A stretch of DNA of 64,000 nt, taken from assembly GCA_029961685.1 (NCBI GenBank), contig JARWKL010000009.1, forward strand, positions 20,765,237 through 20,829,236, read 5' to 3'. A program made the position numbers and the translations under genes. The notes under the pieces are model-generated. The model made no database searches, was not told the DNA's origin, and saw only the letters and a list, made by a program, of their open reading frames with translations. How positions within the stretch are numbered: position 1 is the stretch's first letter; every line of letters starts with the position of its first letter. Source of the DNA: Aristolochia californica. Its lineage: Eukaryota; Streptophyta; Magnoliopsida; Piperales; Aristolochiaceae. Below, one piece after another: positions 48,799-63,600 of the stretch.

Positions 48799-51700
48799 AT
48801 TTTAACTGAGTGTTGAATCCCAATCCAAAAGTAATTCCTTAAAATAATTTAGCTCGTTACGCATGATAAATCACTTTACAATCATCAATCATTGTTAGGT
48901 CTGCTTTTTGTAAATGGGCAAAATAATGGCTTGTTTGACTCGGGTAAATACCCCACCGCACGTTCACTTGAGAATTTAAGGAGCGATTCGTTATTCTCTT
49001 TAAAAGGTTTGGTTCCATAGGTCTTTTGCATCTTTAACATGTTTCACACATGCATATCCATTTTTTAAAGCATGTGTAGAAAAATCTTTTTCTTATCAAA
49101 TTCAAAGCTATTGGGGTTGTTAAACTAGTGGAATTTCCCAAAGTTGGATAAAAAAACTTTCGTGTTCATTTGTGGTGTGTGAATAAATTTGATTTACTTA
49201 CATTTTTTATTGCTTTAAATTTTTTCCATTCACAAACTCTAAAATTTTTATTTCGTTGTCATCTATTCTCTTTTTGCCTACGAGATGAAGGGAAAAGTGA
49301 AAACTCAAGTTTTGGTTTAAGAAAAAGTATACATCTAAAATCGAAATGCACAATGCACAAATTTAAAGAGAGATATTTCAAAAAAGTGTCTTTAATTTTT
49401 AGGGATTGTAAACTCTTTTTAGTTTTTATATATCAGGTTTTACAACCGTTGAGAAAAGGGGGAGGCAGGGGAATTTTAACTGAGTGTTGAATCCCAACCC
49501 ATAAGTCGTTCCTTACAAAAATATAGCCCGTTACGCATGATAAATTACATTAAAATCATTAACGATCGTTAGGTCAACTTTTTGTAAATGGGGGAAATAA
49601 TGGCTTGTTTTACTCGGGTAAATATCCCACCGCACGTTCACTTGAGATTTTAATGAGCGGTTTGTTATTCTATTTAAAAGGTTTGGATCCATTGGTCATT
49701 TCCATCTTTAAAATTTTTCAAGCATTCATATCAATTTTTAAAAACATTTATAGAAAAATCTCTTTCTTATCAATTCCCAGCTATTGGGGTTGTTGAACTT
49801 GTGGAATTTCCCAAACATGGATAACAAAACTTTTGTGTTCATTTGTGGTGTGTGAATAAATTTTATTTTATCACATTTGTTATTGCTTTAAAATTTTTCC
49901 ATACACAAACTCACAAATTTTCAATTCATTGTCATCTATTCTCTTTTTTGTCTACGAGATTAAGGGAAAAGTGAAAACTCAAGTTTTGATTTAAGAAAAA
50001 AGTATACATCTAAAATTAAATGCACAATGCACAAATTTACAGAGAGATATTTCCAAAAAGTATCTGTAATTTTTAGGGATTGTGAACTCTTTTTAGTTTT
50101 TATATATCAGGTTTTGTAACCGTTGGGAAAAGAGGGAGGCGGGGGAATTTTAACTGAGTGTTGAATCCCAACCCATATGTTGTTCCTTACAAAAATATAG
50201 CCTGTTACGGATGATAAACCACTTTACAATCATCAATGATTGTTAGGTCAGCTTTCTGTAAATAGGGGAATAATGGCTTGTTTGACTCGGATAAATATCC
50301 CACCGCACGTTAACTTGAGAATTTAATGAGCAGTTTGTTATTCTCTTTAAAAGGATTGGATCGATAGGTCATCTGCATCTTTAAGATGTTTCAAGCATGC
50401 ATATCCATTTTTTAAAGCATGTGTAGAAAAATCTCTTTCTTATCAAATTCCAAGCTATTGGGGTTGTTGAACTCTCTGAATTTTCCAAACTTGGATAACA
50501 AAAATTTTGTATTCATTTTTGGTGTGTGAATAAATTTTATTTTCTTACATTTTTTATTGCTTTAAATTTTTTGCGTACACAAACTTTGAAATTTTCATTT
50601 AGTTGTCATCTATTCTCTTTTTTGTCTTCGAGATGAAGGAAAAAGGGAAAATTCAAGTTTTGATTTAAGAAAAAAGTATATATCTTATATGGAAATGCAC
50701 AATGCTCAAATTTAGAGACAGATATTTCCAAAAGTGTCTGTAATTTTTAGGGATTGTAAACTCTTTTTAGTTTATATATATATATCAAGTTTTGCAATCG
50801 TCGTGAAAAGGAGGCGGGGGAATTTTGACTGAAAGTTGAATCCCAACCCATAAGTCATTCCTTACAAAAATATAGCCCATTACGCATGATAAATCACTTT
50901 ACTATCATCATTGATCATTAGGTCAACTTTTTATAAATGGGCAAAATAATGGCTTGTTTGACTCGGGTAAATATCCCACCGCACGTTCACTTGAGAATTC
51001 AATGACAGGTTTGTTATTCTCTTTAAAAGGTTTGGATCCATAGGTCATTTGCACCTTTAACATGTTTCAAGCCTGCATATTCATTTTTTAAAGCATGTGC
51101 GGAAAAATCTCTTTCTTATCAAATTCCAAGCTATTGGAGTTGTTGAACTACTGGAATTTCCCAAATTTGGATAACAAAACTTTTGTGTTCCTTGGTGGCA
51201 TGTGCATAAATTTTCTTTACTTACATTTTTTGTTGCCTTAATTTTTTTCCATACACAAACTCTAAAATTTTCATTTCGTTGTCATCTGTTTGCCTTTTTC
51301 TCTGTTTTGTCTATGAGATTGAAGGGAAAAGTGAAAATTCAACTTTTGATTTAAGAAAAAAGAACATATCTAAAATTGAAATGCACAGTGCACAAATTTA
51401 GAGAGAGATATTTCCAAAAAATGTTTGTAATTTTAGGGATTGTAAACTCTTTTTAGTTTATATATATATTTTGCAATCATCAAGAAAAGGGGGAGGCGGG
51501 GGAATTTTTACTGAGTGTTGAATCCCAACCCATATGTCATTCCTTAAAAAAATATAGCCCGTTACGCATGATCAATCACTTTACAATCATTAATGATCAT
51601 TCGGTCAGTTTTTTGTGAATGGGCAAAATAATGGCTTGTTTGACTCGGGTAAATATCCCACCGCACGTTCACTTGAGAATTTAATGAGTGCTTTGTTATT

Positions 51701-54449
51701 CTCTTTAAAAGATTCGGATCCATAGGTCATTTTCATCTTTAACATGTTTCAAGCATGCATATCCATTTTTTAAAGCATGTGTAGAAAAATCTCTTTCATA
51801 TCAAATTCCAAGCTATTGGGGTTGTTGGACTAGTGGAATTTCCAAAACTTGGATAACAAAAGTTTTTGCTCTTTTGTGGTGTGTGAATAAATTTTCTTTA
51901 CTTACATTTGTTATTGCTTTAAATTTTTTCTTTACACAAACTCTAAAATTTTCATTTCGTTGTCATCTATTTATCTTTCATCACTTTTTTGTCTACGAGA
52001 TGAAAGGAAAAGTGAAAACTCAAGTTTTGATTTATGAAAAAAGTACACATCTAAAATGGAAATGCAGAATGCACAAATTTAGAGAGAGATATTTCCAAAA
52101 AGGGTCAATAATTTTTAGGGATTGTAAACACTTTTTGTTTTTATATATCTGGTTTTGCAATCGTCGGCAAAAGAAGGAGGAGGGGAAATTTTAGCTGAGT
52201 GTTGAATCCCAACCCATAAGTCATTCCTTACAAAAATATAGCCATTTACGCTTGATAAATTACTTTACAATCATCAATGATCGTTTGGTCAACTTTTTGT
52301 AAATGGGTAAAATAATGGCTTGTTTGACTCGGGTAAATATCTCACCGCACGTTCACTTGAGAATTTAATGAGCGGTTTGTTAGTCTCTTTAAAATATTTG
52401 GATCCATAGGTCATTTGCATCTTTAACATGTTTGAAGCATGCAAATCCATTTTTTAAAGCATGTGTAGAAAAATCTCTTTCTTATCAAATTCCAAAGCTA
52501 TTGGGGTTGTTGAACTAGTGGAATTTCCAAAACTTGGATAACAAAACTTTTGTGTTCATTTGTGGTGTGTGAATAAATTTTCTTTACTTACATTTGTTAT
52601 TGCTTTAAATATTTTCCATGCTCAAACTCTAAAATTTTCATTTCATTGTCATCTATTTTCCATTCATCTCTCTTTTGTCTACGAGATGAAGGGAAAAGTG
52701 AAAACTCAAGTTTTGATTTAAGAAAAAAGTACCCAACTAAAATGGAAATGCACAATGCAAAAATTTAGAGAGAGATATTTCCAAAAAGTGTCTGTAATTT
52801 TTTGGGATTGTAAACTCTTTTTAGTTTCTATACATCAGGTTTTGCAATCGTCGGGAAAAGGGGGAGGCGAGGGAATTTTAACTGAGTGTTGAATCCCAAC
52901 CCATAAGTCATTCCTTATAAAACTATAGCCCATTACGCATGATAAATCACTTTACAATCAACAATGATTGTTAGATTAGCTTTTGGTAAATGGGCAAAAT
53001 AATGGCTTGTTTGATTCGGGTAAATATCCCACCGCGCCTTCACATGAGAATTTAATGAGCGGTTTGTTATTCTCTTGAAAAGGTTTGGAACCATAGGTCA
53101 TTTGCATCTTTAAAAAGTTTCAAGCATGCATATCCATTTTTTAAAGCATGTGTAGAAAAATCTCTTTCTTATCAAATTCCAAGCTATTGGGGTTGTTGAA
53201 CTAGTGGAATTTCCCAAACCTGGATAACAAAACTTTATTGTTCATTTGTGGTGTGTGAATAAATTTTCTTTACTTACATTTGTTATTGTTTTAAATTTTT
53301 TCCATTCACAAACTCTGAAATTTTCATTTCGTTGTCATCTATTCATGTTTTTGTCTACGAGATGAAGGGAAAAAAGAAAACTCATGTTTTGATTTCACAA
53401 AAAAATTTACATCTAAAATGGACAAGCACAATGCACCTATTTAGAGAGAGATATTTCCAAAAAGTATCTGTAATTTTTAGGGATTGTAAACTCTTTTTAC
53501 TTTTTATATATCAGGTTTTCCAATCGTCGGGAAAAAGGGGAGGTGGGTGAATTTTAATTGAGTATTGAATCCCAACCCATATGTCATTCCTTACAAAAAT
53601 ATAGCCCGTTACGCATGATAAATCACTTTACAATCACCAATGATCGTTAGGTCAGCTTTTTGTAAATGAGAAAAATAATGGCTTCCTTGACTCGGGTAAA
53701 TATCCCACCGCACATTCACTTGAGAATTTAATGATCGGTTTGTTATTCTCTTTAAAAGGTTTGGATCCATAGGTCATTTTCATCTTTAACATGTTTCAAG
53801 CATGCATATCCATTTTTTAAAGCATGTGTAGAAAAATCTTTTTCTAATCAAATTCCATGCTATTGGGGTTGTTGAACTAGTGGAATTTCCCTAACTTGGA
53901 TAACAAAAATTTTGTGTTCTTCCATGGCATGTGAATAAATTTTCTTTACTTACATTTGTTATTGCTTTATATTTTTTCCATACACAAAATCTAAAATTTT
54001 CATTTCATCGTCATCTATTTGCCTTTCATCTCTTTTTTGTCTAAGAGATGAAGGGAAAAGTGAAAACTCTAATTTTGATTTAGGAAAAAAGTACACATCC
54101 AAAATGGAAATGCCCAATGCCCAAATTTAGAAAGTGATATTTCCAAAAAGTGTCTGTAATTTTTAGGGATTGTAAACTCTTTTTAGTTTTTATATATCAG
54201 GTTTTGCAATCGTCGGGAAAAGGTGGAGGCGGGGGAATTTTAACCGAGTGTTGAATCCCAACCCATAAGTCATTCCTTACACAAATATAGCCCGTTATGC
54301 ATGATAAATCACATTACAATCATCAATGATCGTTTGGTCAGCTTTTTGTAAATGGGCAAAATAATGGCTTGTTTAACACGGTAAATATCCCACCTCACGT
54401 TCACTTGAGAATTTAATCAGTGATTTGTTATTCTCTTTAAAAAGTTTGG

Positions 54450-54470
54450 ATCCATAGGCTATTGGGGTTG
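54450..54470 (+). repeat. Truncated satellite monomer junction (599-bp spacing)
   Basis: GGATCCATAGG is followed at once by CTATTGGGGTTG. The segment containing AAGCATGCATATCC and TAGAAAAATCTC is missing. Confidence 0.85.
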
Positions 54471-57400
54471 TTGAACTAGTGGAATTTCCCAAACTTGGAT
54501 AGCTTAACTTTTGTGTTCATTTGTGGTGTGTTAATAAATTTTCTTTACTTACATATGTTATTGTTTGAAATTTTTTCCATACACAAAGTCTAAAGTTTTC
54601 ATTTAGTTGTCATCTATTTGCCTTTCATCTCTTTTTTGTCTACAAGATGAAGGGAAAAGTGAAAACTCAAGTTTTGATTTAAGAAAAAAGTACACATCTA
54701 AAATGGAAATGCACAATGCACAAATTTAGAGTGAGATATTTCCAAAAAGTGTCTGTAATTTTTAGGAATTGTAAACACTTTTTAGTTTTTATATATCAGG
54801 TTTTGCAATCATCGGGAAAGTGGGGTGGAGTGGAAATTTTAACTAAGTCTTAAATCCCAACCCATAAGTCATTCCTTAGCCCATTACGCTTGATAAATTA
54901 CTTTACAATCTTCAATGATCGTTAGGCCAGCTTTTTGTAAATGGGCAAAATAATGGCATGTTTGCGTCGGGTAAATATCTCACCGCATGTTCACTTGAGA
55001 ATTTAATGATCGGTTTGTTATTCTCTTTAAAAGGTTTGGATCCAAAGGTAATTTGCATCTTTAACTTGTTTCAAGCATGCATATCCATTTTTAAAAGCAT
55101 GTGTAGAAAAGTCTCTTTCTTACCAAATTCCAAGATATTGAGGTTGTTGAACTAGTGGAATTTCCCAAACATGGAAAAGAAAACTTTTGTATTCTTTTGT
55201 GGTGTGTGAATAAATTTTCTTTACTTACAAATGTTATTGCTTTAAATTTTTTCTATGCACAAACTCTAAAATTTTCATTTTGTATTCATCTATTCACATT
55301 TTTATCTACAAGATGAAGGGAAAAGTTAAAACTCAAGTTTTGATTTAATAAAAAAGTACACATATAAAATGGAAATGCACAATGCACAATCTTAGGGAGA
55401 GATATTTTACAAAAAGTTTTGTAATTTTTAGGGATTGTACTCACTTTTTAGTTTTTATACAACAGGTTTTGCAATCATCGGGAAAAGGGGAAGGCGGGGG
55501 AATTTTAACTGAGTGTTGAATTCCAACCCATAAGTCAGTCCTTGAAAAAATATAGCCCCTTACGCATTAAAATCGCTTTACAATCATCAATGATCGTTAG
55601 GTCAGCTTTTTGTAAATGGGCAAATTAATGGGGTGTTTGACTCAGGTAAATATCCCACAGCACGTTCACTTGAGAATTTAATGAGCGGCTTGTTATTCTC
55701 TTTAAAATGTTTGGATCCATAGGTCATTCGCATCTTCAACATATTTCAAGCATGCATATCCATTTTTTAAAGCATGTGTATAAACATCTCTTTCTTATCA
55801 AATTCCAAGCTATTGGGGTTGTTGAACTAGTGGAATTTCCCAAACTTGGATGACAAAACTTTTGTGTTCATTTGTGGTGTGTGAATAACTTAGCTTTACT
55901 TACATTTGTTATTGCTTTAAATTTTTTGCTTACACAAACTCTAAAATTTTCATTTCGATGTCATTTATTGCCTTTCATCACTTTTTTGTCCACGAGATGA
56001 TGGGAAAAGTGAATACTCATGTTTTGATTTAAGAAAAAAGTACACAACTAAAATGGCAATGCACAATGCAAAAATTTAGAGAGAGATATTTTCAAAAAGT
56101 GTTTGTAATATTTAGGGACAGTGAAGTCTTATTAGTTTTTATATATCAGGTTTTGAAATCGTCGGGAAAAGGGGGAGGTGGGTGAATTTTAATTGAAGTG
56201 AGTGTTGAATCTCAACCCTTAAGTCATTCCTTACAAAAATATAGCCCGTTACGCATGATAACTCACTTTACAATCATCAATGTTTGTAAGGTTAGCTTTT
56301 TGTAAATTGGGAAAATAATGGCTTGTTTGACTCGGGTAAATAACCCACCGCACGTTCACATGAGAATTTAATGAGCGGTTTGTTATTCTCTTTAAAAAGT
56401 TTGGATCCATAGGTCATTTGCATCTTTAAAATGTTTCAAGCATGCATATCCATTTTTTAAAGCATGTGTAGAAAACTCTCTTTCTTATGAAATTCCAAGC
56501 TATTGGGGTTGTTGAACTAGTGGAATTTCCCAAACTTGGTTAATAAAACTTTTGTGTTCATTTGTGAGGTGTGAATAAATTTTCTTTACTTACATTTGTT
56601 ATTGCTTTAAATTTTCTCTATACACAAACTCTAAAATTTTCATTTCGTTGTGACCTATTCTCTTTTTTGTCTACGAGATGGTGGGAAAAGTGAAAACTCA
56701 AGTTTTGATTTAAGAAAAAAGTATACATTTAAAGTAAAAAAGGACAATGCACAAATTTAGAGACAGATATTTCCAAAACATTTCTGTAATTTTTAGAGAT
56801 TTTAAACTCTTTTTAGTTTTTATTTGCAATCGTCGGGAAAAGGGGGAGGCGGGGGAATTTTAACTGAGTGTTGAATCCCAACCCATAAGTCATTCCTTAC
56901 AAAAATATAGCCCTTTACGCATGATAAATCACTCTACAATCATCAAAGATCATTAGGTCAGTTTTTTTTAAATGGGCAAAATAATGGCTTGTTTGACTCG
57001 GGTAAATAACCCACCGCAAGTTCACTTGAGAATTTAATGAGCGGTTTTTTATTCTCTTTAAAAGATTTGGATCCATAGGTCAATTGCATCTTTAACATGT
57101 TTCAAGCATGCATATCCATTTTTTAAAGCATGTGTAGAAAAATCTCTTTCTTAACAAATTCAAAGCTATTGGGGTTGTTGAACTGGTGGAATTTTCCAAA
57201 CTTGGATGACAAAACTTTTGTGTTCATTTCTGGCGTGTGAATAAATTTTCTTTACTTACATTTGTTATTGCTTTAAATTTTTTCCATACACAAACACTAA
57301 AATTTTCTTTTCGTTGCCGTCTATTTGCCTTTCATCTCTTTTTTGTCTAGGAGATGAAGGGAAAAGTGAAAACTCAAGTTTTAACTTAAGAAAAAAGTAC

Positions 57401-57482
57401 ACATCTAAAATGGAAATGCACAATGAAAAAATTTTGAGAGAGATATTTCCAAAAAGTGTCTGTAATTTTTAGGGATTGTAAA

Positions 57483-57665
57483 CTCTTTTTTGTCTACGAG
57501 ATGGTGGGAAAAGTGAAAACTCAAGTTTTGATTTAAGAAAAAAGTATACATTTAAAATAAAAAAGCACAATGCACAAATTTAGAGACAGATATTTCCAAA
57601 AAATTTCTGTAATTTTTAGGGATTTTAAACTCTTTTTAGTTTTTATTTGCAATCGTCGGGAAAAG
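57483..57665 (+). repeat. Partial duplication of the preceding monomer (offset 823 bp)
   Basis: From CTCTTTTTTGTCTACGAG (57483) onward the sequence repeats 56660-56842, including the private variants GAGATGGTGGG and TTTTTATTTGCAATCG (loss of ATATATCAGGTT). The monomer is thus about 147 bp too long. The switch lies in CTCTTTTT, which occurs in both parts of the normal monomer. Confidence 0.88.
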
Positions 57666-60600
57666 GGGGAGGCGGGGGAAATTTAAGTGAATGCTGAATC
57701 CCAACCCATAAGTCATTCCTTAAAAAAATATAGCCTGTTACGCATGATAAATCACTTTACAATCATCAATGATTGTTACGTCAGCATTTTGTAAGTTGGC
57801 AAAATAATGGCTTGTTTGACTCGGGTAAATATCCCATCGCACGTTCACTTGAGAATTTAATGAGCGGTTTGTTATTCTCTTTAGAAGGTTTGGATCCATA
57901 GGTCATTTGCATCTTTAACAAGTTTCAAGCATGCATATCCATTTTTTAAAGCGAGTGTAGAAAAATCTCTTTCTTATCAAATTCCAAGCTATTGGGGTTG
58001 TTGAACTAGTGGAATTTCCCAAACTTGGATAATAAAACTTTTGTGTTCATTTGTGGTGAGTGAATAAATTTTCTTTACTTACATTTGTTATTGCTTTAAA
58101 TTTTTTCCATACACAAACTCTAAAATTTTCATTTTATATTCATCTATTCACATTTTTGACTACGAGATGAAGGGAAAAGGATACACTCAAGTTTTGATTT
58201 AAAAAAAAAAAGTATACACCTAAAATGGAAATGCACAATGCACAAATTTAGAGAGAGATATTTCCAAAAAGTTTATGTAATTTTTAGGGATTGTAATCTC
58301 TTTTTAGTTTTTATATATCAGGTTTTGCAATCGTTGGGAAAAGGGGGAGGCGGGGGAATTTTAACTGAGTGTTGAATCCCAACCCATAAGTATTTCCTTA
58401 CAAAAATATAACCCATTACGCATGATAAATCACTTTACAATCATCAATAATCATTAGGTCGGCTTTTTGTAAATAGGCAAAATAATGGCTTGTTAGACTC
58501 GGGTAAATATCCCACCGCATGTTTACTTGAGAATTTAATGAGCGGTTTGTTATTCTCTTTAAAAGGTTTGGATCCATAGGTCATTTGCATCTTTAACATG
58601 TTTCAAGTATGCATGTCCATTTTTTAAAACATGTGTAGAAATATCTCTTTCTTATCAAATTCCAAGCTATTGGGGTTGTTGAACTAATGGAATTTCCCAA
58701 ACTTGGATAACAAAACGTGTTTTCATTTGTGGTGTATGAATAAATTTTTTTTACTTACATTTGTAATTACTTTAAATTTATTCAATGCACAAACTCTAAA
58801 ATTTTCATTTCGTTGTCATCTATCCTCTTTTTTTTCAACGAGATGAAGAAAAAAGTGAAAACTCAAGTTTTGATTTAAGAAAAAAGCATACATCTAAAAT
58901 GGAAATGCACAATGAACAAATTTAGAGAGAGATATTTCTAAAAAGTCTCTGTAATTTTTAGGGATTGTAAACTCTTTTTAGTTTTCATATATCAGGTTTT
59001 ACAACCGTCGGGAAAAGGGGGAGGAGGCGGGGTAATTTTAACTGAATGTTGAATCCTAACCCATAAATCATTCCTTACAAAAATATAACCCTTGACGCAT
59101 GATAAATCACTTTACAATCATCAACGATCGTTAGGTCAGCTTTTTGTAAATGGTCAAAATAATTACTTGTTTGACTAGGGTAAATATCCCACCGCACGTT
59201 CACTTGAGAATTTCATGAGTGGTTTGTTATTTTCTTTTAAAGGTTGTGATCCAAAAGTCATTTGAATCTTTAACATGTTTCAAGCATGCATATCCATTTT
59301 TTAAAGCATGTGTAGAAAAATCTCTTTCTTATCAAATTCCAAGATAGTGGGGTTGTTGAACTAGTGGAATTTCCCAAACTTGGTTAACAAAACTTTTGTG
59401 TTCATTTGTGATGTGTGAATAAATTTTCTTTACTTTCATTTGTTATTTATTTAAATTTTTTCCATACACAAACTCTAAAATTTTCTTTTTGTATTCATCT
59501 AATCACATTTTGATCTACAAGATCAAGGGAAAAGTGAAAACTCAAATTTTGATTTTCGAAAAAAGTATAAATCTAAAATGGAAATGCACAAAGCACAAAT
59601 TTAGAGAGATGTATTTCCAAAAAGTTTCTATAATTTTTAGGGATTATAATCTCTTTTTAGTTTTTGTACATCACGTTGTGCAATCATAGGGAAAAGCGGG
59701 AGGCGGCGGAATTTTAACTGAGTGTTGAATCCATACGCATAAGTCACTCCTTCCAAAAATATAGCCCGTTAATCATGATACATCATTGTACAATCATCAA
59801 TGATCGTTAGGTCAGCTTTTTGTAAATGGGCAAAATAATGGCTTTTTTGACACCGGTAAATATTTCACTGCACGTTCACTTGAGAATTTAATGAGCGGTT
59901 TATTATTCTCTTTAAAACCTTTGGATCCATAGGTCATTTGGATCTTTAACATGTTTCAAGCATGCATATCCATTTTTAAAGCATGTGTAGAAACATCTCT
60001 TTCTTATCAAATTCAAAGCTATTGGGGTTGTTGAACTAGTGGAATTGCCCAAACTTGGATAAAAAACTTTGTTGCTCATTTGTGGTGTGTGCATAAATTT
60101 TCCTTACTTACATTTATTATTGATTTAAATTTTTCCATACACAAACACTAAAATTTTCATTTGGTTGTCATCTATTCTATTTTTTTTCTACGAGATAAAG
60201 GGAAAAGTGAAAACTCAAGTTTGGATTTAAGAAAAAAGTAAACATCTAAAATTGAAATGCACAATGCACAAATTTAGAGTGAGATATTTCCAAAAAGTAT
60301 CTGTAATTTTTAGGGATTGTAAAATCTTTTTAGTTTTTATATATCAGGTTTTGCAATCGTCAGCAAAAGGGGGAGGCAGGGGAGATTTTTAACTGATTTT
60401 TGAATCCCAACCCTTAAGTCATTTCATAAAAAAATATAGCTCGTTAAGAAAGATAAATCACTTTACAATCATCAATGATCGTTAGGTCAGTTTTTTGTAA
60501 ATGCGCAAAATAATGGCGTATTTGACTCAGGTAAATATCCCACTGCACGTTCACTTGAGAATTTAATGAGCGGTTTGTTATTCTCTTTAAAAGGTTTGGA

Positions 60601-63600
60601 TCCATAGGTCATTTGCATCTTTAACATGTTTCAAGCATGCAAATCCATTTTTTAAAGCAGGAGAAGAAAAATCTCTTTCTTGTAAAATTCAGAGCTATTG
60701 GGGTTGTTGAACTAGTGGAATTTCCAAAACTTGGATAACAAAACTATTGTGTTCATTTGAGGTGTGTGAATAAATTTTCTTTACTTACATTAGTTATTGC
60801 TTAAAATTTTTTCCATACACAAACTCTAAAATTTTCATTTCGTGTTCATGTATTCTCTTTTTTGTCTACGAGATGAAGGGAAAAGTGAAAACACAAGTTT
60901 TGATTTAAGAAAAAAGTATACATCTAAAATGGAAAAGCACAATGCACAAATTTAGCGAGAGATATTTTGAAAATGTGTCTGTAATTTTTATGGATTTTTT
61001 AGGTTTTGCAATCGTCGGGAAAAGGGGGAGGCGGAAGAATTTTAACTGAATGTTGAATCCCAACCCATAAGTCATTTCTTACCAAAATATAGCCTGTTAT
61101 TCATGATAAATCACTTTACATTCATCAACGATCGTTAGGTCAGCTTTTTCTAAATGGGCAAAATAATGGCTTGTTTGACTCGGGTAAATATCCCACCGCA
61201 CGTTCACTTGAGAATTTAATGAGTGGTTTGTTATTCTCTTTAAGAGGTTTGGATCCAAAGGTCATTTGCATCTTTAACATGTTTCAAGCATGCATACCCA
61301 TTTTTTAAAGCATGTGTAGAAAACTCTTTCTTATCAAATTCCAAGATTTTGGGGTTGTTGAACTAGTGGAATTTTGCAAACTTGGATAACAAAACTTTTG
61401 TTTTCATTTGTGGTGTGTGAATAAATTTTCTTTACTTACATTTGTTATTGCTTTAAATACTTTCCATACACAAACTCTACAATTTACATTTTGTATTCAC
61501 CTATTCACATTTTTTTCTACGAGAAGAAGGGAAAAGTTAAAACTCATGTATTGATTTAAGAAAAAAGTATACATCTAAAATTGAAATGCACAGTGCACAA
61601 ATTTAGAGAGAGATATTTCAAAAAAGTGTGTGGAATTTTTAGGTATTGTAAACTCTTTTTAGTTTTTATATATCAGGTTTTACAATCGTCGGAAAAAGGG
61701 GAAGGTGGAGGAATTTCAACTGAGTGTTGAATCCCAACCCATAAGTCATTCCTTACAAAAATATAGCCCGTTATGTATGATAAATCACTTTACAATTATC
61801 AATGATCGTTAGGTTAGTTTTTTTTTAAATGGGCAAAATAATGGCTTGTTTGACTCGGGTAAATATCCCACCGCACGTTAACTTTAGAATATATTGGGCT
61901 GTTTGTTATTCTCTTTAAAAGGTATGGATCCTTAGGTCATTTGTATCTTTAACTTGTTTCAAGCATGCATATCCATTTTTTAAAGCATGTGTAGAAAAAT
62001 CTCTTTCTGATCAAATTCCAAGCTATTGGGGTTGTTGAACTAGTGGAATTTCCCAAACATGGATAACAAAACTTTTGTGTTCATTTGTGGTGTGTGAATT
62101 AAGTTTTTTTCGTACATTTGTTATTGTTTTAAATTTTTTCCATACACAAACTCTAAAATTTTCATTTTGTTGCAATCAATTCTCTTTTTTGTCTACGAGA
62201 TGAAGGTAAAAGTGAAAACTCATGTATTGATTTAAGAAAAAAATATACATCTAAAATTGAAATGCATAGTGCACAAATTTAGAGAGAGGTATTTCGAAAA
62301 AGTGTGTACAATTTTTAAGGATTGTAAACTCTTATTAGTTTTTATATATCAGGTTTTGCAATCGTCGGAAAAGGGGGGAGGCAGAGGAATTTCAACTGAG
62401 TGTTGAATCCCAACCCATAAGTCATTTCTTACAAAAATATAGCCCGTTACGCATGATAAATCACTTTACAATTATCAATGATCGTTAGGTTAGCTTTTTG
62501 TAAATGGGCAAAATGATGGCTTGTTTGACTCGGGTAAATATCTCACCGCATGTACACTTGAGAATTTAATGAGCGGTTTGTTATTCTCTTTAAAAGGTTT
62601 GGATCCATAGGTCATTTGCATCTTTAACATGTTTCAAGCATGTATATCAATTTTTTAAAGCATGGGTAGAAAAATCTCTTTCTTATCAAATTCCAAGTTA
62701 GTGGGGTTGTTGAACTTGTTGAAGTTCCCAAACTTGGATAACAAAAATTTTGTGTTCATTTGTGGTGTGTGAATAATTTTCTTTACTTACAATTGTTATT
62801 GCATTAAATTTTTGGCGTACACTAACTCTAAAAATTTTTATTTCGTTGTCATCTATTCTCTTTTTTGTCTACAAGATGAAGGGAAAAGTGAAAACTCGAG
62901 TTTTGATTTAAGAAAAAAGTATACATCTAAATTGGAAATGCTCAATGCACAAATTTAGAGAGAGATATTTAAAAAAAGTGTCTGTAATTTTAAGGTATTT
63001 TAAACTCTTTTTAGTTTTTAAATATCAGGTTTTGCAATCGTCGGGAAAAGGGGGAGGCGGGGGAAATTTAACTGAGTGTTGAATCCCAACCCTTAAGTAA
63101 TTCCTTAAAAAAATAAAGCCCGTTACGCATGTTAAATCACTTTACAATCATCAATGATTGTTAGGTCAGTTTTTTGTAAATGCACAAAATAAAGGCTTGT
63201 TTGACTAGGGTAAATATCCCGCCGCACGTTCACTTGAGAATTTCATGAGCGGTTTGTAATTCTCTTGAAAAGGTTTGGATCCATACATCATTTGCATCTT
63301 TAACATGTTTCAAGCATGTATATCCATTTTTTAAAGCATGTGTAGAAAAATCTTTTTCTGATCAACTTCCAAGCTATTGGGGTTGTAGAACTAGTGGAAT
63401 TTCCATAGCTTGGATATTTTTGGAGTGTGAATAAATTTTATTTTCTTACATTTATTATTGTTTTAAATTTTTTCCATTCAAAAAGTCTAAAATTTTCATT
63501 TAGTTGTCATCTATTCTCTTTTTTTGTCAACGAGATGAAGGGAAAAGTGAAAACTCATGTTTTGATTGATGAAAAAAGTATACATCTAAAATGGAAATGC

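Larger units (their letters stand above)
42190..50900 (+). repeat. Higher-order repeat region, ~3.82-kb multimer
   Basis: Diagnostic monomer types recur in the same order. A short monomer with junction ATCGTT/TATTGG occurs at about 42640 and 46463. A monomer with CATATCAATTTT and AATTCCCAGCTATTGG occurs at about 43260, 47080 and 49730 (a related one near 45940). A GATCGATAGGTCAT form occurs near 43892, 47716 and 50367. A GTCTTCGAGATGAAGGAAAA form occurs near 44157, 47980 and 50626. G-tract monomers occur at 45008 and 48772. The first two units are about 3.82 kb apart. The third is partial and comes about 2.65 kb later. Confidence 0.82.

Noticed and set aside
49170..49490. 106-codon open frame in the satellite, with similar frames at 51874-52194, 63427-63738 and elsewhere
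   Set aside because: It is the monomer read in one phase. It opens only where GATTTAAG has mutated, and most copies interrupt it at varied places. There is no start context or domain, so no gene is supported.
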